Shown here one piece after another: positions 1 to 8,936 of a DNA stretch of 42,266 nt. Positions within the stretch are counted from its first letter, which is position 1, and each line of letters starts with the position of its first letter. Origin of the DNA: an uncultured Candidatus Saccharibacteria bacterium (GTDB taxonomy: Bacteria > Patescibacteriota > Saccharimonadia > Saccharimonadales > Saccharimonadaceae). The notes under the pieces were generated by a model. The model was given only the letters and a program-made list of their open reading frames with translations, made no database searches and was not told the origin of the DNA. The stretch spans positions 1-42,266 of the forward strand of contig CAMJXP010000004.1 of assembly GCA_946409745.1 (NCBI GenBank), in the 5' to 3' direction. The translations under genes and the position numbers were made by a program.

Positions 1-26
1 ACTAACTATAAACTAAAGGAAAACCT

Positions 27-221
27 ATGCCAAAGTTAAAAACGCATAAAGGCACTGCAAAGCGTATCAAGATTACCGGTTCTGGTAAGATTACGCGTGA
101 GCGTGCATTCGGGAATCACATTCTCGCTAAGAAATCCAAAGCCAGAAAGCGCAACATGAAAACCTCTGCTGCAATTAACGGCAAAATCAAGAAAAACGTT
201 AAGACTGCATTAGGAGTTTAA
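27..221 (+). CDS. rpmI: 50S ribosomal protein L35
   Basis: 64-aa basic protein [22 protein letters not shown]...; followed directly by rplT. Confidence 0.96.
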   Translation: MPKLKTHKGTAKRIKITGSGKITRERAFGNHILAKKSKARKRNMKTSAAINGKIKKNVKTALGV

Positions 222-223
222 TC

Positions 224-571
224 ATGAGAGTAAAACGTGGTGTGGCCGCAATGGCCAAGCATAAGAAAATTTTGAAAGCTGCTAAGGGCATGCAACATGC
301 TCGCACTCGCAGCTACCGCTTAGGCAAACAAGGTGTAATCAAGGCTCTTCGCTATAGCTATCGCGATCGTCGTAATCGCAAGCGCGATTTAAGAGCAATC
401 TGGATTACTCGTATCAATAATGCTTCAAGAGAACTTGGTATTTCCTACTCGCAACTAATTGCTGGTATGAAAGCTAAGAACATTAACCTTGATCGCAAAG
501 TGCTCGCTGATCTTGCTGTTAACAATCCTGATGCATTCAAAGCAATCGTTAATACTGTAAAGGAGAAATAA
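224..571 (+). CDS. rplT: 50S ribosomal protein L20
   Basis: N-terminus [22 protein letters not shown] and the [26 protein letters not shown] core are typical of L20. Confidence 0.96.
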   Translation: MRVKRGVAAMAKHKKILKAAKGMQHARTRSYRLGKQGVIKALRYSYRDRRNRKRDLRAIWITRINNASRELGISYSQLIAGMKAKNINLDRKVLADLAVNNPDAFKAIVNTVKEK

Positions 572-572
572 G

Positions 573-788
573 ATGGCAATTTGTGAAGTCACCGGTAAAG
601 GTAAGATGTACGGCCATAATGTTTCGTTCTCCCAGAGACACACTCGTAAGGTTTTCAAACCAAATGTCTCGAAGCGTACGCTCGTTATTAACGGCCAAAA
701 GATTAAATGTAATGTTTCAACCTCTGCTCTTCGTACTTTGAAGAAAAAAGGTTTAGTCGAAGCCCCAAAAGCTAAAGCTAAAGAATAA
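573..788 (+). CDS. rpmB: 50S ribosomal protein L28
   Basis: MAICEVTGKGKMYGHNVSFSQRHTRKVFKPN... typical of L28. Confidence 0.93.
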   Translation: MAICEVTGKGKMYGHNVSFSQRHTRKVFKPNVSKRTLVINGQKIKCNVSTSALRTLKKKGLVEAPKAKAKE

Positions 789-805
789 TCATTATAGATA
801 CAAAA

Positions 806-830
806 AGCCACCCTTAAGGGGTGGTTTTTT
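806..830 (+). terminator. Rho-independent terminator after rpmB; may be shared with convergent rnpB
   Basis: GCCACCCTTAAGGGGTGG hairpin followed by TTTTTT. Confidence 0.85.
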
Positions 831-836
831 GATAAT

Positions 837-1173
837 GAGCCTTCATTAAGCCGGGTTCTGTAACTATATATATTATATATAGCCGATGACCATCTATCTT
901 GGCGTTACATTGCTATAACACTCTAGCGGTGAACGTGCATCCCCGAGCAGGGGTTTATTAGCACTCCTTGCAACAGGTAGGGTTTGCCTCCGTGACATAT
1001 CGCTACGACACGTTGTGAGCTCTTACCTCACTCTTTTCACCCTTACCCTTGCGGGCGGTATAAGTTTCTGTGGTACTTTCCCTATTCTTGCGAACGGTCG
1101 CTGTTAGCGACTACCTTGCTCTATGTTGCCCGGACTTTCCTCTTAATAAAAAGCGACCATCTTTCAGGCTCCC
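837..1173 (-). ncRNA. rnpB: RNase P RNA (bacterial class A-like)
   Basis: Minus strand contains GAGGAAAGTCCGGGC near the 5' end and ACAGAACCCGGCTTA near the 3' end; P1 pairing GAGCCT/AGGCTC closes the ends; TGGTATAAT promoter just upstream. Confidence 0.95.
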
Positions 1174-1203
1174 ATGTATTATACCACATTTAATGAAAAA
1201 ATA

Positions 1204-2052
1204 CTAGCGTTTAACTAAATCATCGATGGCGTGGTTAGCTTCGCCATCAGCAATGGTGTTTTCGGAGCGCGGAATATGCGTAAAGGAAACACTATCAAAA
1301 TTCTCGAGTAATTTCTGGATGTCGTTGTAGATTGGAATAATGTCTGGGTTCTTAATTGTAAAAATACCGTTCAATTGATTTACGACCATTAAACTATCCG
1401 AAAAGAAGCGAACACTTTTATAACCTTTTTCGATAGCTTTTTCGATACCATCTTTCATAGCAAAGTATTCGGCGACGCGAGAAGTGGCGAAGCCAATGAA
1501 TGCCCCGCCCTGTTCAATCGTATGACCATCGGTGCCGACCACCCTGTAACCAGTGCCGGATGGGCCCGGATTACCACGTGAGGCACCATCAACAAAGATA
1601 GCGATGGAGCTTGTCGTATCGCGAGCAGAGATGCGATCCGACGTAATACGGCCTTCGATAATCTCGAAAACAGAAGTGCTCGCTTCGTTGAGTCTTACGC
1701 CAGCGGATGAAAAATCTTTAATATATTTATAGGCAACGTAGCGATCACGCGGAACTGGTTTAGCGTCGCCCGATATATTAACATCATATATTATATATAA
1801 GTTGCTCAGGCGGCTGGAATCCTCAAGCGCAAGGAACGTAATGACGTCTTTGATTTTGACAGACGAGGCATGAAGGCCGGTGTATTCTTCGAGTGAACGG
1901 ACGATGGCTTCTTCAGGTTGCTCGCCAAATTTAATCTTACCAGTGGGAAGTTCCCAAAAAACCGGGGCGTCACTTCTGCCCAGGTTTCGTTTCAAGATGA
2001 GGATGCCATCCTCACTTCTGATAATACCAACAACGCGAATTCTTTGTTTCAT
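1204..2052 (-). CDS. NUDIX hydrolase domain fused to ribonuclease HI domain
   Basis: N-terminal NUDIX-like WELPTGKIKFGEQPEEAIVRSLEEYTG; C-terminal RNase H-like IFVDGASRGNPGPSGTGY...FSDSLMVVNQLNG...HIPRSENTIADGEAN. Confidence 0.9.
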   Translation of the reverse strand: MKQRIRVVGIIRSEDGILILKRNLGRSDAPVFWELPTGKIKFGEQPEEAIVRSLEEYTGLHASSVKIKDVITFLALEDSSRLSNLYIIYDVNISGDAKPVPRDRYVAYKYIKDFSSAGVRLNEASTSVFEIIEGRITSDRISARDTTSSIAIFVDGASRGNPGPSGTGYRVVGTDGHTIEQGGAFIGFATSRVAEYFAMKDGIEKAIEKGYKSVRFFSDSLMVVNQLNGIFTIKNPDIIPIYNDIQKLLENFDSVSFTHIPRSENTIADGEANHAIDDLVKR

Positions 2053-2057
2053 GTCCC

Positions 2058-2205
2058 ACCGTTTGTCTTTAAAACCCTGCCGGCCTGTTTTCCCCGTAAT
2101 ATATACAAGGTGGGTAAAATCTTATGCGATACACCCACGGGTGTAAGCCACGAAATCCCTATAACATGATTATTCAGGAAAATCATGCTGCCGGTAGGGC
2201 TAATC
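2058..2205 (-). ncRNA. Unassigned structured RNA or 5' leader upstream of the NUDIX-RNase H gene (6S-like is one possibility)
   Basis: Minus-strand promoter TTGTGA-N16-TATAAT; ends near-complementary (CCCTACCGGC...GCCGGCAGGG); internal hairpins CATGATT...AATCATG and ACACCCGTGGGTGT. Confidence 0.4.
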
Positions 2206-2218
2206 TAATTATAGCATA

Positions 2219-2866
2219 TTACATCCCAATCACAAAATAGAAGAACTGAAGGACAGCATTCATGCCGTCAACCATCAGTTGAGAGAAGAATTGACCAAAG
2301 AGAAAGATTAGGAGATAGACAATCATGATACCGGTAGTTCCCTCTAAACTCATCATGACGCGACGGATACCATCTGGCGCGATGGCATAAAGCACGCGCG
2401 AACCATCCAGCGGTGGAATTGGAATAAGATTAAAAATCATAAAGCCGAGATTGGTGAAAATGAATTGAGTAAAGATTATCGCGACGACTTCGCCACCAGT
2501 GCCATAAACCCAACCGGTAAAATGGCCGATTAGGAAGAAGATGAAAGCAAGTAAGAAATTCGTGAACGGACCAGCTAGAGCCACCAGTGCCATTCCCCAC
2601 TCGCGCCATTTGAGATTAAAAGAGTTGACTGGTACGGGTTTCGCACCGCCAAAAACTGGTGCTTTTAATAAATATAGTACGACCGGTACGATGATGGACA
2701 TGTACGGATCAATATTTTTAATTGGGTTCAGAGTAAGACGACCGGCGTCTTTTGCAGTATTGTCACCTAACCAATAAGCAACTAACCCGTGTGCTAATTC
2801 ATGAAGAGAAATCGAAATCACGACTACGGCTATAACAATAACTAAGCCGAGAAAGTCGAATTCCAT
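2219..2866 (-). CDS. Site-2 protease family (M50) membrane metallopeptidase
   Basis: HELAHGLVAYWLGDNTAKDAGRLTLNP and NLIPIPPLDGSR motifs in a hydrophobic protein. Confidence 0.93.
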   Translation of the reverse strand: MEFDFLGLVIVIAVVVISISLHELAHGLVAYWLGDNTAKDAGRLTLNPIKNIDPYMSIIVPVVLYLLKAPVFGGAKPVPVNSFNLKWREWGMALVALAGPFTNFLLAFIFFLIGHFTGWVYGTGGEVVAIIFTQFIFTNLGFMIFNLIPIPPLDGSRVLYAIAPDGIRRVMMSLEGTTGIMIVYLLIFLFGQFFSQLMVDGMNAVLQFFYFVIGM

Positions 2867-3312
2867 TAGCTTAAGACCACCACTTCTTTAGTGGTTGGAA
2901 GCGCATCGAGAGATTTGATTTTTAGTTTCTTTTCGGAACGAGCGGAGAGTTTTAGTTCGGAAACCATCGCATCGACGTTGCCCATCGAGACGACAAGCTT
3001 TGGTTCGATTTCGCGAATGGCGCGGATGGATGAAGTACAGAGGACGTCAGCGACGATATCATCAAGACATTCTTCGATGCCGCCAGTGATACCGACATGG
3101 ACACCACCGATTTCGACATCGTAAATCGTTTTGCCACTTGGAGTCGCAATGCCACGAATCGTGGCGTCACCAATTTCGAATTCGCCTGGACCAGCGATTT
3201 TACCAACTGATAGGTTAGCGTCGATGACGGATTCGGCGATATTGATTTTAATAGTAGTCTTTTTGGTCGTGAGGATGATGTCGTCCTGGGATTTGCTTTC
3301 GATATCGAACAT
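2866..3312 (-). CDS. MBL-fold-like hydrolase-related protein, apparently without the HxHxDH metal site
   Basis: Pattern of UPF0173/MBL-type proteins (VGKIAGPGEFEIGDATIRGI...), no HxHxDH motif. Confidence 0.5.
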   Translation of the reverse strand: MFDIESKSQDDIILTTKKTTIKINIAESVIDANLSVGKIAGPGEFEIGDATIRGIATPSGKTIYDVEIGGVHVGITGGIEECLDDIVADVLCTSSIRAIREIEPKLVVSMGNVDAMVSELKLSARSEKKLKIKSLDALPTTKEVVVLS

Positions 3313-3322
3313 ATAGCTCCTT

Positions 3323-3925
3323 TTATTTTATGATTTTTTCTGGATCGTAAATTTCTGAGATTTCCATTTCGAAGACATCGTCTAAGAAACGATCGCGAAC
3401 GCTGCGACGATAGGTGAAGTCTTCGAGCGACATAATAACATAGTTAATTGGTTTGCCCTGCTTCTTTTCAACGACTTCGGCCCAGCGGGTGAGCTTTTTG
3501 GTTTTGTCATTGCCAATAATAAGCAGGTCGACACCGTCCTGGCCCGGCAGGCGATTCGTGACAATAAGGCCTTTCAAATAGTTCTTTACTGGACGACAGT
3601 ACTCTTCCCACGTGGTAGCGTGTATATCTTTTTCGCGCGTTGTATCAATTTTTTTCGCGAAAATGTCGATGAGCGGGCGATAGAATGGGTGCTTGCTGTT
3701 AGCAGAATAATAAACTTTATTATCAAAAGTTTCATTTTTGATAATGCCGATACTTTCGAGGTTTAGGAGCTCGCGACGGACGGAATTAATCTGTTCTTCG
3801 ATGACACGAGTCATCTCGCGAACGTAAAATGATTTCTCTGGATTCTCGAAAAAGAGCTTTAAAAGTTTGGCACGAGTCTTCGAACCAAATAATTTTTCTA
3901 TTGGCGTGTTATTTTCTTTACTCAT
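3323..3925 (-). CDS. Winged-helix regulator with nucleotidyltransferase-like C-terminal part
   Basis: LFGSKTRAKLLKLFFENPEKSFYVREMTRVIEEQINSVRRELLNLESIGII wHTH; DLLIIGND in the second half. Confidence 0.6.
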   Translation of the reverse strand: MSKENNTPIEKLFGSKTRAKLLKLFFENPEKSFYVREMTRVIEEQINSVRRELLNLESIGIIKNETFDNKVYYSANSKHPFYRPLIDIFAKKIDTTREKDIHATTWEEYCRPVKNYLKGLIVTNRLPGQDGVDLLIIGNDKTKKLTRWAEVVEKKQGKPINYVIMSLEDFTYRRSVRDRFLDDVFEMEISEIYDPEKIIK

Positions 3926-4785
3926 CCTACAATATATTTTAGCACAAAAGGATAAATGTGTTCAAGTTCTAGCCACTTGATGTCGGCATTTCGTTTAAAC
4001 CATGTGAGTTGGCGTTTGGCTAAATGGTAGTCTTCATAAAAACATAGTTCTTTGGCCTTTTCGAGTGTGAGTTCGCCGCTCAGATACTTCCAGGCGTATT
4101 CATAGATATCACTCTTCATCGCACCACAGTTAAACCCATATTTTTCGACTAATTCCCTGGTTTCATGGTAGAGATCTTCGGAAAACATTTGGTCGATGCG
4201 TAGTTTTAGTCTTTCGCGCAGTACCTCTGTTGGCCATTTAATGCCAATAATGAGAAAATTGCCTTTCACCTCTGTTCTGTCTGAACAACTTTTTTGTTCA
4301 AAGTCACCGATTTTCTGGCCGGTTGGGCCTTTGAAATGATAGTCGTAAATGAGGGCGTCAATGTATAATCCAGTGCCACCAACAACCATTGGAACGTGAT
4401 TTCGGGCACGAATTTCTTTGATTTTAGCCTCAGCATAGGCCTTCCAATCGGCGACCGTGAAGCGTTCGTCGGGATTTACGAGATCAAGACCAAAATGTGG
4501 GACACCATCCATCTCTTCCCTAGTTGGTTTGGCGGTGCCGATGTCCATACCTTTGTAGATCGCGCGAGAATCGGCGGAGATAATTTCGCCGCCGATGGCT
4601 TTCGCGATTTTGATACTAACACCAGTTTTGCCCGAGCCTGTAGAACCAAGAATGACTATTACAGGTGGCTCGCCAGAATCAATGCTTTTTCGGAACGCTT
4701 CCTCACGCCCGTCGTTACGGGGTTCGGTCGCTTCGTATTCACCACGTCGGTGAATATGCTCCTCAAAAGCATTGTCTTCTGGCAT
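3922..4785 (-). CDS. miaA: tRNA dimethylallyltransferase
   Basis: VIVILGSTGSGKTGVSIKIAKAIGGEIISADSRAIYKGMDIGTAKPT and VVGGTGLYIDALIYDY. Confidence 0.95.
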   Translation of the reverse strand: MPEDNAFEEHIHRRGEYEATEPRNDGREEAFRKSIDSGEPPVIVILGSTGSGKTGVSIKIAKAIGGEIISADSRAIYKGMDIGTAKPTREEMDGVPHFGLDLVNPDERFTVADWKAYAEAKIKEIRARNHVPMVVGGTGLYIDALIYDYHFKGPTGQKIGDFEQKSCSDRTEVKGNFLIIGIKWPTEVLRERLKLRIDQMFSEDLYHETRELVEKYGFNCGAMKSDIYEYAWKYLSGELTLEKAKELCFYEDYHLAKRQLTWFKRNADIKWLELEHIYPFVLKYIVG

Positions 4786-4797
4786 GTGAACCTATCC

Positions 4798-6552
4798 TTA
4801 TTTTAAATCTTTTAGGAAGCTGGCGAGTTTATTTAGTTTCACTTTTTCTTCTTTGTCGCGGAGACGGACGGAGACGACTTTTTGTTCAACGTCTTTTGGA
4901 CCGACGACGAGCACGGCCGGAATCTTGAAATCGGTGGCACGCTTAATCTTCTTCCCTAATGAGTCGGAAGAATCATCAACCGTATAGCGAAGTTCGTTAT
5001 ATTTAAGAGGCTGATCAAGAACAATGCCGTCTAGAATGGCTTTGATTTCGTCAACATACTTTGAGACGGTATTATTGACGGTGACGATACGGACTTGTTC
5101 TGGTGCGCACCAGAATGGGAACCAGCCACCAGTATGCTCAATAAAGACCGAGAGGAAGCGTTCAATCGAACCAAGCGTAGCGTGGTGAATCATGACTGGA
5201 CGTTCTTTTTCGCCTTTAGCATTGGTGAATTCGAGGCCAAAACGCTCTGGTTGGACGAAATCGAGTTGAATCGTAGCAAGTTGATGCTCACGACCAATGG
5301 CATCTTCAGCCATGAAGTCGATCTTTGGACCATAGAAGGCAGCTTCGCCCTCTTGTTCGAAGTAATCAAGGCCATTATCGATAGCGGCTTGTTTGATTTG
5401 GTTTTGTGCCATTTCCCAAAGGGCTTTGTCGCCAAGGTATTTATCTTCATCTGAGCGGTAGCTGAGGCGAGCACGAAGCTTCTGCATGCCCATGGTACTA
5501 TAGAGTTCCTTCACGATAGCAACGAGGCGCTTCACTTCATCTTTAATCTGGTCGTTACGGCAGAAGACGTGTGAATCGTCCTGGGTAAGTGAGCGAACAC
5601 GAGAGAGACCACCAAGCTCACCGGTCTTTTCGTCGCGGTAGTCAGTAGTTGCTTCCATGTAGCGGACTGGCATCTCTTTATAGGTGCGTGGACGTGAAGC
5701 AAAAATCTGCGCGTGGTGAGGGCAGTTCATTGGTTTCATAGCGAAATCTTCACCGTTCACTTGGGAGTGAACCATGAAGAGCTCATCGCCGAATTTAGCA
5801 TAGTGACCAGAAGTCTTATAGAGGTCGGTCTTGGTAATATGTGGAGTCCAAACTTTCTTGAAACCTTCGCGACCACGGAGACTGAGCGAATAGTTGGCCA
5901 TGAGTTCACGAAGTTCAGTACCACGTGGGGTAAAGAGTGGAAGACCGGCACCAACGAGGTCGGAGAAGCAGAAGAGGTCGAGTTCTTTACCGAGTTTGCG
6001 GTGATCACGCGCTTTAGCTTCTTCTTGGCGCTTCAAATATTCATCAAGTTCTTCTTCGGTTTCAAAAGCAACACCGTAGATACGGGTAAGCATTTCCCTT
6101 TTCTCATCACCACGCCAGTAAGCACCAGCGACGCGGATGAGCTTAAAGGCACCAACTTCACCAGTGTCTTTGATATGTGGGCCTTTGCAAAGATCAGTAA
6201 AGAGATCGCCCATGTCATAGAAGGAGATTTCAGAGCCTTCTGGGAGGTCTTCAATCAATTCGATTTTGTATTTTTGCTTGTGGTCACGAGCCCAGTTAAG
6301 TGCCTCCATCTTAGGCACAACGCGCTTTTCCATTGGGAGTTTACGAGAAACGATGCCACGCATCTTTTTCTCGATTTTCTCGAGGTCAGCATCAGAAATT
6401 TTGGTCTTACCAAAGTCGATATCATAGTAGAAACCGGTATCAATAGCGGGGCCAATGCCAAATGTGGCTGTCGGATAAAGCTCCTGAACTGCGGCCGCAA
6501 GAATGTGGCTCAGCGTGTGACGCATTTTTTCTAGATTGTCGGAATCTTTCAT
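4798..6552 (-). CDS. thrS: Threonyl-tRNA synthetase (no N-terminal TGS domain visible)
   Basis: Editing-domain start HTLSHILAAAVQELYP; class II core MKPMNCPHHAQIF, RYMEATTDYRDEKTGELGGLSRVRSLTQDD. Confidence 0.97.
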   Translation of the reverse strand: MKDSDNLEKMRHTLSHILAAAVQELYPTATFGIGPAIDTGFYYDIDFGKTKISDADLEKIEKKMRGIVSRKLPMEKRVVPKMEALNWARDHKQKYKIELIEDLPEGSEISFYDMGDLFTDLCKGPHIKDTGEVGAFKLIRVAGAYWRGDEKREMLTRIYGVAFETEEELDEYLKRQEEAKARDHRKLGKELDLFCFSDLVGAGLPLFTPRGTELRELMANYSLSLRGREGFKKVWTPHITKTDLYKTSGHYAKFGDELFMVHSQVNGEDFAMKPMNCPHHAQIFASRPRTYKEMPVRYMEATTDYRDEKTGELGGLSRVRSLTQDDSHVFCRNDQIKDEVKRLVAIVKELYSTMGMQKLRARLSYRSDEDKYLGDKALWEMAQNQIKQAAIDNGLDYFEQEGEAAFYGPKIDFMAEDAIGREHQLATIQLDFVQPERFGLEFTNAKGEKERPVMIHHATLGSIERFLSVFIEHTGGWFPFWCAPEQVRIVTVNNTVSKYVDEIKAILDGIVLDQPLKYNELRYTVDDSSDSLGKKIKRATDFKIPAVLVVGPKDVEQKVVSVRLRDKEEKVKLNKLASFLKDLK

Positions 6553-6617
6553 TCTTTATCCTTTCCCTTTATTTATATCTTTTAATTATAACACAAGAAA
6601 AGGATTAGAGAGAAAAA

Positions 6618-7400
6618 CTACTTATAGTTTGGGAAGTTTAATTCCCTAAGAACAGTCTCGGCAGTTTCTTCGTCGTCGGCGTAGATTTCAACGACGGCTT
6701 GCTTGTAGACAGCAAGATAGATGTATGGTGAAGTGTTTCTAGCGATGGATAAGAAGTATTCGTCGGTGTTTTTCTTCACCTCTTGGTATTCGGTGAGCGG
6801 AGCAAGGACTTCTTTTAAGACTTCGATGTCTTCGTAATTTTCTTTCAAGGCCATGTAGATGAAGTCAAAGGTTGGAGCGTCACCTTCTTCGGTGCGATTA
6901 GTAGTAGAGCAGGACCATTGTCCGCTGACATATTCGCTGAGTTCTTCTCCGCCAATGAACGGGGCAGCATCTTTGTCGCCGTAGAGATAGTCAAAATCGT
7001 AGCCTTCGTGAGACTCGCAGAAGAGTTTGGCGCCATCCGCATAAGGGATTTTAGAGCCTTCGGATGAGCCTCCTCCTCCGGTTGTCGCCGTTTCGAGCTT
7101 AATCACGCCAGAAGCGAAGAGGATGGCAGCGGCAATTGCCAAACCGGCTAGAACACAAATAATCGCTAGTGGGCCTTTTGATCTAGTTTTTGGCTTAGTT
7201 TTGCTTGTATGAGACATGATGAGGGCCTCAGCGCGGGCTTCAGCGCTGATTTCTGGTTCGGCTGGCTTAGTTTCGGTAGGAGTTTCGACTGCCGGGGTTT
7301 CCTCCGGTTTTTCGGCTGGTTTTTCACGTTTTGGGATGACTAACGGAGCGGGAGTTTCCTCTTTTGGTAGTGGCTCTAATTTTGGAAGAATTCTCTCCAT
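6618..7400 (-). CDS. Single-TM envelope protein with Pro/Glu-rich N-terminal region
   Basis: Low-complexity P/E/T N-terminus, TM segment GPLAIICVLAGLAIAAAILFASGVIKL, extracytoplasmic domain. Confidence 0.6.
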   Translation of the reverse strand: MERILPKLEPLPKEETPAPLVIPKREKPAEKPEETPAVETPTETKPAEPEISAEARAEALIMSHTSKTKPKTRSKGPLAIICVLAGLAIAAAILFASGVIKLETATTGGGGSSEGSKIPYADGAKLFCESHEGYDFDYLYGDKDAAPFIGGEELSEYVSGQWSCSTTNRTEEGDAPTFDFIYMALKENYEDIEVLKEVLAPLTEYQEVKKNTDEYFLSIARNTSPYIYLAVYKQAVVEIYADDEETAETVLRELNFPNYK

Positions 7401-7408
7401 AGTCCTCC

Positions 7409-8890
7409 TTATTTATTTGATACACAAAGATAATGTTCGCTGCTGGCAGAGACATAGGTAAGTGCATAGGCAGTGTCGCTTTCGAATGATTCAAGCTTGC
7501 CAGTTTCGGCGTTGCATTTAGATTTGTAGTGAACAGTAACGGCTTTTTTAAGAGCAAGTGCCTCGTCGGCTTTAGCAGAAGCCTGGAAGGTATAACGTTC
7601 ACCGGCTTGGTTCTTGATATCAAATAGATAGTCATGGTAGAAAATGTCGAGGTCGGTAGTGCCGGTTTCAGAAATCTCGAGTTGCGATTCGCCAGAGATA
7701 TTTGGGAGTTTTTGGTTAGTAGAAATGAATGTTTCAAACTTGCTTTTATAAATGTTAAGTTCATTAGTCATAAGGGCGTCGGTTTCAGCGTCAGTGGCGG
7801 TTTTCTCGATTTTATCGATAGTAGCAAGGCTACGAGATGGATACTGGAGATCCTTTAAGATGCTCTCGCCATTGTCGATTTGGTTAATTCTCATGTAGGT
7901 GTAGGAGTTTTTGTAGACCACAACATAAGTGTAGGTTGGGCCAGTAACAGAGATGGTTTTGAATAAATCGGTGCCATCTTCAAGAATCGTCACGTTGCCG
8001 TTCCCTTTGTTGTAGGCATCTCGATAACTACCGATGACGTCGTTTCTTTTAGTATCGTTAAACTCGCTGTAGTTGCCATTAAAGAAGATAGTGATGATTT
8101 CTTCGGTACTACCTTCGCTTGGTTCCTCACCAATGGTTTCCTCGGAAGTAACACAATGATGGATGCTAGCCGTATCGTCATCAAAGACGGCTCTGTAAGG
8201 GATATAGAGGCCATCTTCTTCAGTCATTTCTTCATAATGCATATTGCGATTGGCGCAAACATCTTGAAAAATCGCTGCCGTTGGGCCAGTGGCTTCCTTT
8301 GATGGTTCTGGTGCTGGAGCCCCAAAACTGATAATCCCGAGGGCATAGAGGACACCGAAGACAGAAGCAGCCACTAAAATGATGATGCCAATTAAGAGCG
8401 GGAGTTGGCCTTTGCGTTTTTTCGGGGCGATTGGCTCGGTTGGAGATTCAAGTGGAACGTCTGAAGTAACCGTAGTACTAGAGTTAGTACCGGTTTCAGT
8501 TTCGACCAGAGCTTCTTCGATGGCTTCCGAAGTTGAAGGTGAAGTATCTTCAATTGGATCTGGCTCTGGTGCTGGAGTTGGCTCTGGTGCTGGAGCAGGT
8601 GCTACTGGGGCAGGAGTAGGAGCCGGTTGTGGCGCAGGCGCCACTGGTGCAGGTGTAGAAGTAGCAGGAGTAGGAGCAACGGGAGCGGCTGGGCGAGCAA
8701 TTGCAGTGCCCTGGTGGTTAGCAGTGGTGCTTTGACCGGATGGAGCAGACATTTTAACTGGAGCCGGCTGGATGGACGGAGCCGGGCGCGGAGCAGCCGG
8801 AGCCGGGGCTGGCACAGGGTTTGGAGTTGGAGCCGGTGCAGGGGTTGGCACAGGGTTTGGTGCTGGTGCTGGGTTTTTAGTTGGTTCCAT
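7409..8890 (-). CDS. Single-TM envelope protein with long Pro/Ala-rich N-terminal region
   Basis: PAPNPVPTPAPAPTPNPVPAPAPAAP... then TM LPLLIGIIILVAASVFGVLYALGI. Confidence 0.65.
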   Translation of the reverse strand: MEPTKNPAPAPNPVPTPAPAPTPNPVPAPAPAAPRPAPSIQPAPVKMSAPSGQSTTANHQGTAIARPAAPVAPTPATSTPAPVAPAPQPAPTPAPVAPAPAPEPTPAPEPDPIEDTSPSTSEAIEEALVETETGTNSSTTVTSDVPLESPTEPIAPKKRKGQLPLLIGIIILVAASVFGVLYALGIISFGAPAPEPSKEATGPTAAIFQDVCANRNMHYEEMTEEDGLYIPYRAVFDDDTASIHHCVTSEETIGEEPSEGSTEEIITIFFNGNYSEFNDTKRNDVIGSYRDAYNKGNGNVTILEDGTDLFKTISVTGPTYTYVVVYKNSYTYMRINQIDNGESILKDLQYPSRSLATIDKIEKTATDAETDALMTNELNIYKSKFETFISTNQKLPNISGESQLEISETGTTDLDIFYHDYLFDIKNQAGERYTFQASAKADEALALKKAVTVHYKSKCNAETGKLESFESDTAYALTYVSASSEHYLCVSNK

Positions 8891-8936
8891 TTTACTCCTT
8901 TATTACTGCTTTAATTTTACCATAAGCGGTTTAATT

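Noticed and set aside
455-811. 118-aa minus-strand ORF over rplT/rpmB
   Set aside because: Overlaps two clear ribosomal protein genes on the opposite strand.
5713-6534. 273-aa plus-strand ORF antisense to thrS
   Set aside because: Lies wholly opposite a confidently identified gene with no recognisable motif or ribosome site; typical shadow ORF.
8379-8735. Gly/Ala-rich plus-strand ORF antisense to the PAP-rich gene
   Set aside because: Composition is the complement of Pro/Ala codons; no start signals.
8560-8880. Repetitive GC-rich stretch that could be read as a non-coding repeat or CRISPR-like array
   Set aside because: In frame with the Pro/Ala-rich N-terminus of ORF 7409-8890; no regular spacer-repeat pattern.
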